A stretch of 60,000 bases of DNA from Chrysomallon squamiferum (Eukaryota; Mollusca; Gastropoda; Neomphalida; Peltospiridae), in contig CM022665.1 of the NCBI GenBank assembly GCA_012295275.1, positions 22,416,002 through 22,476,001 on the forward strand, written 5' to 3'. A model generated the notes under the pieces. It saw nothing but the letters and a program-made list of their open reading frames with translations. It was not told the DNA's origin and did not search any database. This document shows positions 37,786 to 49,895 of this stretch, one piece after another. The translations under genes were made by a program, and so were the position numbers. How positions within the stretch are numbered: the first letter of the stretch is position 1; every line of letters begins with the position of its first letter.

Positions 37786-40700
37786 ATGAACAATGTACCC
37801 AGCCCGTATCAGTCTTGGCATCCTGGCTCACCAAGAATACTGTCTTCATACACCACATCACCAAAACCTTCAAGAATTCCAAGACACATTTCTCAAGTCA
37901 GTTCAACAGTGAGTATTTTCAACTGTTGGAAAATAATTTCTTCTTTTTCTTACAGTATCTGCACACTTTTTCAGTTAGCAAAGGCACTATAAAACTGTAT
38001 GTTCAGTGATATATAATCAGGGTTTTTTGTTGATTTTTTGTTACTATTTCGTAATGAGATCAATACTTTTCAATGAAGAAGAAGAGGAAGAAAAAAATAA
38101 TATTCCAATGGAATATGTAAACAGTCAGAAACAAATACACTCTCATTTGTTTTTTAAAATGTAATTGCAGTGGAAAATTAATGTGTAAAATTCCCAAGTG
38201 AATCTGTTTATAGGTCAAAAACACAAAATGGACTATTATTTCCACTGTTGTTTTTTTGGGCTGTTAATAAGTGCATTTTGGGTGTTTTTCACACAACTGA
38301 AAAACTAATATCTAAAGGGAAATAATCCAGTCTATCCTTAGGATCATGCTAATTTTTACATATTCATTATCATGAAAATAAATGGTTATTTTAATGTTTT
38401 TGTAAGTTAGAAGTAAATTATTTTTACCATGAATTAATTATTAAAAATTTCCCTTAATTCATAACAATTCAAAGTTATTAGGTTAAAAACTTGGTAGAAC
38501 CAGTGGAAAGATTAATACATAAAAGACATGACTTGTATGGATAAAAGCTGATGCAGTCAAAGACGTTATATTAGTCTTAATCTTTTTTTAACAGTTTAAT
38601 TCTAGTTCCCCAGATTAACACTGATATATTGATCTTTGTCATAAATCTATAATAATAAAGAAACTGATACGAGTAATCTTATTAGTATGAGAAATGATAA
38701 TTTCTATGATAACATAATCTTTAATTTGACAGATTTGACATACTGTCAGATAAGTTTGATTAGGACTGCAATAGAAAGACACTGGACCTTGAATGCACAG
38801 TGGATAAGGTATTAATTTATGACTGGGTATATTCTGCAATCAGATCTCAAAACTAGTTGCTATGTAGAGCTAATTAAACAGGTGTTGGATCTTTTCTCTA
38901 ATTATTGTCCAACTCTAATAGTATCTTTGGAAATAATATTTTTAATTACCGTATATACTTGTGTACAAGGCGACCTTATGTATAAGTCGATGTGTATTTT
39001 AAGACCACAAATTGCGTCATTTTAGGTATTACTTGTGTATAAGTTGACTGTAGATTCCAGGCACCGTCACTATTTTTAGACCAGTGTGACAGTTGAAGGC
39101 ACATTGTACGCCTACTGTAACTATTTTTACAAAAATAGCATGTATTACACGAGCTATAGCCTAAATCATTTGGTTTGCCATTACGGTTTTTAATTTTTTT
39201 TTCGGAAAAATCATTTTTACATTCATATTTGGTTTTGTTATTTAATTTTTCAAAAATATACGATAAAATTATATTTTTGAAAAGCTGAAAGACCGCGATT
39301 ATTTTAAATGCATCCCGTAGCAAAAATAGTCAAAATGGCGACTCTTCAGCAACAGCTACAAAAGCATTACCTATGTATAAGTCGACCCCCAAAATATTAC
39401 CTTAATATAGTCTCCCAAAAATTCGACTTATACACAAGTATATACGGTAATTTTTTTCACAATTGTGAATAAAAGGATCTAATGTATAAACATCCTCTAC
39501 GGTGCCACAGATTTGGTTTCACATACCACCGTTTTATTTTTCATTTGGTAATTAAATGAGTGTTCCATCCTGATGACTAAAACTGATATAAACAGACCAT
39601 GTTTATTTGTTTTGTTTATTCATTCTGAGCCTACAGGCTTTTGATTTTATAATGTATTACTTTACTACCCTATCAGATAATGTAATAAAATAATTTATAA
39701 TTATGCCTTTAATATAAAAATAAATTAGTATCATTAAACATTTTGAATGTGCATGTATACACACACTTAACTCTAAATTTGTTACTTGAAATTGAAAAAA
39801 GAAAAGAAAAGGAAAAAGAAAAGAAAAAATAATTTTTTGTCTCTTAGAAAGGATAACAAAGAAATGTACTGATGAAAACTGATGGAAACTTATTTCATTT
39901 ACATTGCTTAACTCTAGTTTGAACTGTGTTTGTGGGTGTATGTAATGTAATATAATAAAGGAAAATACTTTTTCTCATGATCACATGATATTAAAGTTTC
40001 TTTAAAAAAAACATGTCAGGAACCTTATTTATGCATGTGCAAAGTGCAGAATTATAAATTAAAATACTTTATCTTTAATAGATGGTTCTTCAGACCAGCT
40101 TTAACTAATACTATCAGTTATATAAATGTCTGTTTTTTTTCTTTTTTTTCAAAAATGGTAATTGTATTTCATTGCTGCATATATACACTAAGATGCTTGT
40201 ATAGTATTTTCTTTATCTATGTAATTTATGTAAATGATTATTTGTATACAATTATGTACTTGCAAATATATGAATACAATAGAATATGTATAAGAAATAT
40301 AAATAGGATTATTAAAATGCAAACTGCTTGATTTGAATACACAACTGATTTTTGTTTTATTAAAATCTAACTGAACAGCTTTTCCAAGTTATATACATAT
40401 AACTATATAACTATATATATTTTTTTTTATCATAATGATCATGCTTTTGATTTGATCACGGGATTTTGTTTGTTTTTTGTTTGTAAGTCTGTGCTTAGTA
40501 GAATGGCTTAAGGCTGTAGTCACGCTTTGGACAAATAGAGAATCTGGGTCCTCTATGGTTCTGTATAATGTTTGTTTGCAATGTATTATTTTACCACTGT
40601 TTTTTATGCTCTGATTCACAATGTCTTTTGTTTGTTTAATAGGTTTTTTTTGGACAGTGTTTTGTACTTAAATGTTTTAACTGCTGAATAGTAATCTGCA

Positions 40701-43700
40701 AGATTCCATCTGTTTAATAATGCAGATCTATTTAGGTGTCTACCTTGTTCGTGTTCAAACGTGAATTTTACTCTACATTTACAAAATCTTTTTTTTAAAA
40801 ATCAAAAAATCTCTTAAAGTCATTTAGTAGAACTGTTTGTTTGTCTAGCTATAAAGGGCCTACTGGCAACGAACTGGAAAACACTTTTTGAATTATAAGA
40901 GCTGATGAAAAAGACAAGTACCTGTGAATGACAATCACTTGTTTATTACAGGCCATCTCTTGTGATATACATTTTGAACTGGTTAGGTGTTATTGTCAGA
41001 AAGATAGGTGCAAGAAGAATTTTAACAGGCCAAAGGACACCATTTATTGATAAAACTTGGTTGGAAAGAGCAGATCAATGCCAGCTGTGACAAATATTTC
41101 TAAGTTGTGTTCTCTGTGTTAATCTATAAGTGCTTGTAATATTTTGAAAATTAACAAACAAAATATTGCTCAAGTTAACAGCATTAAATATATGTGCACA
41201 AGCAGTATTTTGAAAATTAAGGAACTGAACATAACTTAAATGATATCTTCTTGTGCAGTGTTCTAAAATATGTATTAATTATATGTTTCTCTGCATGGCT
41301 ATATTTTCTGTGTTCATTTCCATGTGCATGAATAATACAGAACATTAATGGATTGAACTTTGTATTAGAAAATCAAGGAACTGGACATTATTTATGTTAT
41401 GCCTCTGTTAATCTATAAGTGATTGTATTGTTTTGAACATTAAGGGATAGGACATATCTCAGGTTATATTTGCATAGTCAGAAGAATTTTCTTATTCCAT
41501 TACATCCAATGTCTGATATAAAAAGTTGTTTTTCATGTGTTTCTTACTTTTATTGCTTTAATTTCTACTGATGTTCTGTGTTAAGTTTTGTAACACAAAG
41601 GATTTTCGAATTATTTGTGGGATTTTTATAACTGTATGTTACTTTAATACGGATACAGCATGATTATTTAGCTGTGCTTCATTAACAGATAACAATATTT
41701 AGTAAAATTATTTTTAACATGATGTTTTATTATATGTATTTTATTATACTGTCATGTGTATGCATTTCTGCTGATTGCTTTAGGATTAAATTAATAAAAT
41801 AGCTTTTGATTTTCAACCCTTTTTCTTTAAACTAGCATGGTGAACTGCTTTTGATGTATTGATTTCTAACCTGTTTATTTGGTGATGTGTTCTGAAAAGT
41901 TGATACATTATGTTTAAGACAAAAAATCAGAACTTTGTGATGAATTGAAATAGTAAAACTTTGACACAGTTTGTTATTAAAAACATATGATAATTTAGTA
42001 ATTCTTATTTGCTTCAGAAATGCTGTGCCAAAGAAGAAATTCTACACAACTCATGGTTGTTCTGTTTGTTCTTTTCCTTGTCTATGTGTTTGTTTCTTTT
42101 TATTTGATACATAAGACCAACAGTTCACATAAATTAACTGAAAAAGATACAGAAGATTTTAATTTTGTGATTTCTTCATCAAAAAAACATAATACTGGAA
42201 TAATGTGTAATGAACACAAAAATTTTGTTTTTATAAAATGTATGAAATGTGCTACAGAAACTCTTGGTACTGTGTTTCGCCGTTTTGGATATGTTCGTAA
42301 CTTAACATTTGTGGCTCCAATAGGAAACAAGATTTATTTGGGATGGCCTTTTCAAATGACAGAATGTGATTATAGACCTTCAAAGAGGCCTTTCAATATC
42401 ATTATGGAACATTCTATTTATAATAAGACTGTGATGGAAAAACTAATGCCTTCGGATACATCTTTTATAACTATGATCAGAGAACCATACAGTCACTTTA
42501 AATCAGTGTTCTCATACTTTAACTTGAAAACCATTACCAAAATTACTAGTAATGACCCATTTACAGAATATTTACATAATCTTGAAAAGTATGAAACTAT
42601 ATACAAAAGCCATGCAGCTTCACCAACAAGATATTGTATTCCTGATAACTTTTCTGTGACGAAAAATCTGTTGTCTCATTGTATTGGGATGCCTTTAGGT
42701 TTCCCTCCTGGAAGAGAAAACATTACTTCTAATGATAGAGCTGTAGAAAAATACATTAAACAAATTGAAAAAGATTTCACTCTTGTTATGATTATGGAAT
42801 ATTTCCATGAATCTTTGATTCTTCTTAGACGCCTGTTTTGTTGGTCTTTCAAGGACATTATTTACTGGAATGCAAATGTTGCAAAGTATCCCAAAAAAAA
42901 TGAACAGCCACCTAAAGAAAATGTCAGTATATATCGGAAATGGAGTGCAGTAGATTACAAACTTTATGATCATTTTAATAAAACATTTTGGCGAAAGATT
43001 CATGAACAGAGTACAGATTTTTTTGATGAGGTTAAAATATTTGACATTGTTCAAGAAAAAGCAATAAAATATTGTACAAAGCCTGCTTCAGAGAAGCTAG
43101 TTTTCAGCAGAACTGCCTGGAATGAGCCATTCGAATTGACTGTTAAAGACTGTGACATGTTAAAACAATATTTACTGAAGCCAATTCAAAAGCGACATGA
43201 TGAAGTAGAACATAATCCTATACCTCCTACAAGGAACCCAACAGATCCATATAAACCTTTGTGTTAAAATTCTTTACTGTTAAAATATACCTTTGACATT
43301 CTTAGATGCATCAATGTTTAATTATTTATTTTTCAATAATGGAGTTATGATGCTCTAACTTTCAGTCATTAAATGTTATAAATGTTATCAAACAGTATTA
43401 GTCATAATATTATATAGCAAATTATAATATGTAGTTATTACCTTTTAATACTTTATGTATTAATTTATAAATGCAAATAACATATTAAGGATAATATTTA
43501 AGTAATCTCCATTTTAAAATATACAAACATGCATCATGTATATTTTAAAATGGAGATTACTTAAATATTATCCTTAATATGTTATTTGCATTTATAAATT
43601 AATACATAAAGTATTAAAAGGTAATAACTACATATTATAATTTGCTATATAATATTATAGTGTTTTACAACACATTAATAAATTATATAATATTTTATTA

Positions 43701-46700
43701 TTGTTTATTATTTTTATGAAAAAACATTAAAAAAACATCATAAAATGAACTGTAATGTATACGAATAGTCAGCTTGTTTACAAGAATCAGTGTTTATTTA
43801 ATCTTGATGAAGATTTTAATTTATATTCAGTAACATATCTCAACTATATGTGCATGTTGCTATTAGTTGAAATGATTATGTGGTTTCATAAATACAGTCT
43901 ATGTTTGTTTAATTGTATTAAAGGCTTTTTATTCTTGAATCAATAATGTAAAGTTAGTAATTCTGATTTATTAAAAATACACAAAGAGCACAAGGTAATT
44001 AATTACTTTACAGGGCTCCTGAAATAACAAAGCATTAGTTGATGTGGCTTCATTATAATAATTTTGTTTTATCAAAATATCTGAATAACAGTGTATTTCA
44101 TTGAACCCATTTAAAAAAAACAAAAAAACACCAAATTTCGGAGACAAAATTTTATTCCATTTCATTTGATATGAAAATAATGAGGAAAAAAAAAGATAGA
44201 ATTATATACTCTTGACACATATGTGGAGCAACAACAGGATAAAATTTAACAATTTATAGTCAACTTAACTTCATTTCTAGGTTACATTAGATCAGAAAAT
44301 TTTGAATTTACTGAGTTGGTCCTGCTACCTAGATAAGCTATATATCAGTGTTTGATTGCTGGTCTGTGGAGAAACGTGTTTGATCAGTTATACTTGGTGC
44401 TCTCCATACAGATTATATATATATACAAAATATAAATAAAAACTTTGTATATACTTTCCTGTTTATAAGAAAATCCATATCAAATATCTTGCTCTTAAGG
44501 AGAAAAAAAACATAACCTATATGTATGACACTGTGTGAATGAAGATTAAACATGTGTTGAGTGTATCATTAATTAATAAAACATTTCTACTTCCTTTCCA
44601 CTGACACAAGGACATAATATCTACTTAGCCTTCAGAAGAAAACTCCAAGGTGGGCATGGGCTGGATTATTATTTGTTATATTCTTAGTCTAGCTGCAGTA
44701 ATATGTGTCTGTGACTAAAACTGGTTAAGACATTCAGTCAGATTAAAACCATTCATATTCAGTAATCACAATTTACAACTAGGTGAGAAAAAACCTATAA
44801 CCCTTATACAGCAACCAAACACTTGGCCAGAAAACCTGATATCTTGGTCATCTACTTAAATATGAATTGACTCATTTGGCAGGTTAACTGTAATAGATTA
44901 AAAAAAACCCTAAACATAATTTTGAAGTGGCAATAAAATGTAATAAAAAATATAGAAGTGAAACAAACATTTTTCACCAGAACAAGGAAATGCTAACTTA
45001 CTGATATTGATTAAGGTATTTGAAACTAATATTTTAATAACTGTTTTGAATGAGTATTTTAACCACAGTATACTACTGTGATCAGTATTTTGTTGACTAA
45101 AAATATTTATTGAATTCATATGTACAACTTAAAAACATTGTATACACTTTTACCTTTAATAAAATCTCACTTATATTGCTTTCACACCTGATAAAATTTT
45201 GTTGTTGTTTGTCTCCTCATAAATAAGGCTTACTTTTTGTTCTATTAAAGACATTTAAAAAATACTGTACCAGCTGTTGGCCTTGATGTCATTAATGTAC
45301 ATCAAATTAAGAATGTACTAACGTGATCCTTCTTATTTTTAATATTCCAAACTTTCTTCCTTCATACTGTTGGATTTAAAGGAGCAGGTGATTCAGACTT
45401 AGATATCAATTTCTTTTAACTGTTGACAGTGGGATAAAGAAATTACATATTTTATCATTGTTTATGTAACTGAGTTTGACAGGGTAAAAAAGGAACTAAT
45501 TTTTTAGCAAGATTCTACTGTGTGTATGAGATATAGTCAGTGAATTTGCATTCAGTGAAAATGTACTTATTCAGAAGAAGGTTTTCACACATTATAGTTA
45601 GTGTGTTTTTCCTTTGTTCATTCTATCTCGGTTTTTTTTTTCTTCTTCTTCAACAAACTAATGTTTCATACAAGAAATATGCAAACAAAAATGAAACTTT
45701 GATTTTAACTACACAAGTAAGCAGCACTACTGTAAGATCTTGTAAAGAGCAAACTAAATTTGTTTTTATAAAATGTATGAAGTGTGCTACAGAAACTCTT
45801 GGTACTGTGTTTCGCCGTTTTGGAAATGTTCGTAACTTAACATTTGTGGCTCCAATAGGAAACAAAATTTATTTGGGATGGCCTTTTCAAATGACAGAAT
45901 GTGATTATAGACCTTCAAAGAGGCCATTCAATATCATTATGGAACATTCTATTTATAATAAGACTGTGATGGAAAAACTGATGCCTTCGGATACATCTTA
46001 TATAACTATAATCAGAGAACCATTAAGTCATGTCAGATCAGTTTTTATCTATTTTAATTTGAAAAAACATGCCAAAGTGACAGGTAGTGATCCATTTACA
46101 GAATATTTACATAATCTTGAAAAGTATGAAGCTATATACAAAAGCCATGCAGCTTCACCAACAAGATATTGTATTCCTGACAACTTTTCTTTAACTAAAA
46201 ATCTGTTGTCTCATTGTATTGGGATGCCTTTAGGTTTCCCTGCAGGATCATCAAATATTACTTCTGATGAAGCAGCCATAGAAAAATATATTAAACAAAT
46301 TGACAAAGATTTTACACTTGTAATGATAATAGAACATTTTCATGAATCTTTGATTCTTCTTAAGCGTCTGTTGTGTTGGTCCTTCAAGGACATTATTTAC
46401 TGGAATGCAAATATTGCAAATTATGGCCAGAAATTTGACCCACCTTCTAAAGAGAATGAAAAAATATATCTGAAGTGGAGTACAGTGGACTACAAACTCT
46501 ATGAATATTTTAATAAAACATTTTGGCAGAAGATTCATGCTCAGAGCTCAGATTTCTTTGATGAGGTTCAGATATTCACAGAAATTCAAGAAAAAACAGC
46601 AATGTTCTGTGCAAATCCTACATCAGAGAAAGTTGTATTCAGTAAAACATTGTGGAGTGAGCAGTTTGATTTTACCAAGAATGAGTGTAGAATATTTAGA

Positions 46701-49700
46701 ATAAGCATTTTGCAAAAAATTCAAAAGCAACACGATGAACTGGAAAATTACCCTGTTGCTCCTACAAGAAAACCTGGGGATCCAAATGTACCCTTATGTT
46801 AACAGAACTGATATTTCAAGTGAATTAAATAGATTAAATAAACTGTTATTAGTTATTTTACTGTTTAGATATAATAAAATATAAATCGTAGTCTTAAAGC
46901 ATTCAAATAAAACAACATTTTATGAACTTTAAAGAAAAAGAAAACAAAATTTAATTTTTTTATTAATATTGGATTTTTAAAATAATAAAGGTGTCATTTT
47001 ATAATATATTTCTGAATGATTGTACATTATCTATTGTTATTAACACATTTCTACAGTGATATGTAGATTGTTAATATTAACCACTTTAATACTTCCTAAA
47101 ATGTAATATATTTTTATCACAAAATTTTCTTGACAGCTTTTCATATTATAGTGACATGATAGTTCCATTGTGACATTTGTTAATTAATTTAGGAAAACAT
47201 TTTATTAGATATCTAGAATCTGACATGGGTTAGATCACAGTTTAAATATTAAAACCATGACAGTTCAGCATGGTTTGTGGTCAGATAATTCTAAACTGTG
47301 GTGTGTTAAACAGTGTATTTAACTAGTGAAACAGTTAAAATATAAATTTTAACTGAATTTCAGAGATAGTATTTGTCCACAGGTCTTGTTCACATGGTTG
47401 AAATTCCATTATTTGACATGATGAAAAAATTTATCTTTTTATTCAGACAAGTAATATTTGTCTTACTTTTGTTTCTTGTGTTTTTGTTGTGTGTATTTCT
47501 TGCTTTATGGATGCATTCAAGTTTCTGTTATTCAACTGTAACTCTTCAACCAGAGAAAATATTATTAGATGATTCGAAGGTAACAGTCCATCTTGATTCT
47601 GTTGATGATTCCAATTTTGATCATAGGGATCCATGTGAAAAGGAGAGGCACAATTTTGTGTTCATCAAATGCATGAAATGTGCTACTGAAAGTCTTGGAA
47701 CCATGTTCAGAAAGTTTGGCTATGATCGTAACCTTTCTTTTGTATTGCCAATAAAGAAAAACATCTGGCTTGGCTGGCCTTACCTTTTATCCAGAAATGA
47801 CATCAGACCATCTATTCATAACTACAATATACTCATGGAACATTCAGTTTACAGCAAGTCATTCCTTCATAAGGTCATGCCAGAAAACACTGTTTATATC
47901 TCAAGCATACGTGAACCATTCCAGCATTTTCTGTCCACCTGTAATTATTTTGATCTCCCTTACAACACAGAGAAGAATTCATTTACTGGCAGAATTAAAG
48001 ATTATCTTGAAAATTACAAATATTATGAATCAGTGTACAAAACTGAAGAATCAGCCTCTTTCAGAAAATGGTGTCCTGGAGATGGATTTTCTATTACCCA
48101 GAATGTTCAGTCTCACTGTCTGGGTATGCCTCTTGGATTTCCTCCTGGAAGAAAGGACATTTCTGAGGAAGTGGCTGCCATCGGAGAGTACCTAAAAGAA
48201 CTAGACAAACATTTCATACTGGTTATCATTGTTGAATACTTACATGAATCACTGGTTTTACTGAGGAGACTTATGTGCTGGAGCCTCAAAGACATCATAT
48301 ACAATCCTGTAAATAAAGGATCATATGACAAGTCATCATCCAAAACAAAAGAAAACATCAATCTTCATAAAAATATCAGTAAAATAGATTATTTACTTTA
48401 TGATCATTTTAATGCTACATTCTGGGACAAAGTTAAAAATCAGGATGATGATTTCTATGATGAGGTTGCTTTTTTTACTAGAATTATCAGTCAGGTTACC
48501 TCATTCTGCCATTTTTCTTCTTATAACATTTCCTCCATTGCTTTTCCTCAGTCAAAATGGAGTTCTGCATTTTTTGTTTCTACAGTTGATTGCAAGCTAC
48601 AGCATCAGTATTTACTAATTAATCTGAAAGAAAGATATGACAAAGGTGAAGGGCATTTACATGTTCCCATTGATGAAACTGAAGTGGTTCTGAGACATTG
48701 TTAAAGTATTTTTAAAGTATCTTTAAAATAGACATCAACAGATAGAGAACTTCTAATATTAACTTAAATCACACATTTTATGAAATTAATATTTGTTTTA
48801 AATAAAGTCCAACAAGATCTGTATCTTAGGAAACATTTCCTTAAATTATCACAATCTACTGATCTAACTTCATTTTAAAATTATCAGTGCAAAAACAGTT
48901 TTACCTGTTGGGTATTTTTCATCATTATAGTTTGTATGATTTCTTTAAAAGCATTTCTAAAATCTGTCAAAATTTTTATGAAAAGATGTTTGTTTTATGA
49001 GTCAAATATTAATCTAAGATAATTATCCACAGTTAAAAAAGAAAATAACTTGAGAACCTACACATACTCCCCAATATGTATAAAATGTTTCAAATAAAAT
49101 AAATCTGCTGAATTACTGTTGTAGTTGTTTATAAATCAAAAAATATTGTTATTCAATAGTATCTCTAAATTATTATTCTGCATGATTTTGTTTATCCATG
49201 ATATTAAATTTCATTAAATATAATATTATGACTAGAAGTATTCTTGTAAGATTTAATATAAACAATTTTACCATTGCAATAAATAATGTTTATATTACCC
49301 AAATAAAAAATATGATAAAGTGTATCTTCAGTGGCACAAAGAGAAAGAAAAATATTCTTCAGAGTGATTATTTTGTTTACCACGACCAGTCTTTGCTAAT
49401 AATAAATTACAACAGTAACATTTATTATTTTTATTAATAAATAAAGAAATAATGAAAGAATAAATATATATTTAAGGATCCATTAGTAAATGGCATGTCT
49501 TTTTCTACTAAATTATCATATTTAAGATTGTCTGCCTGTGACATGAAATCTCTATTTGAAGTACATCATGCATGAAAAAGGTTTTAAAACTGGGAGGTCA
49601 GCAGTTTTGCTAATCATCTGTCTTAATTTTTTTTATCTGGTATCTCAGTAGCCTTACTGAGGATAAGTATTTATATGTAACTAGCTGACAACAATGGCAC

Positions 49701-49859
49701 ACATATATTTCTATTTATTTTATTTGCACTATGGTAATTTCACTGTAATAAAACAGTCATGTTCATTTTTAAATATCTTTAGATTTTTTAAAAATATTTA
49801 TTTTCATTTTTCTTTTTGGATTAAAACATTTTAATTAAATACAGTTTTAATGTATTCAG

Positions 49860-49895
<36 letters not shown>

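Larger units (their letters stand above)
37909..42017 (+). other. First part of the large ninein-like intron
   Basis: Apart from the MITE-like element there is no recognisable gene. It contains GAAAA-rich sequence at 39795-39828 and degenerate repeated blocks at 41110-41475. Confidence 0.5.

Noticed and set aside
38976-39323. 115-codon minus-strand frame
   Set aside because: It lies wholly inside the MITE-like element, resembles no transposase and has no signs of selection.
42695-43054. 119-codon antisense frame in sulfotransferase 1, with a similar one at 46251-46538 in copy 2
   Set aside because: Both are reverse-strand shadows of conserved sense coding sequence; their similarity simply follows from the paralogy.
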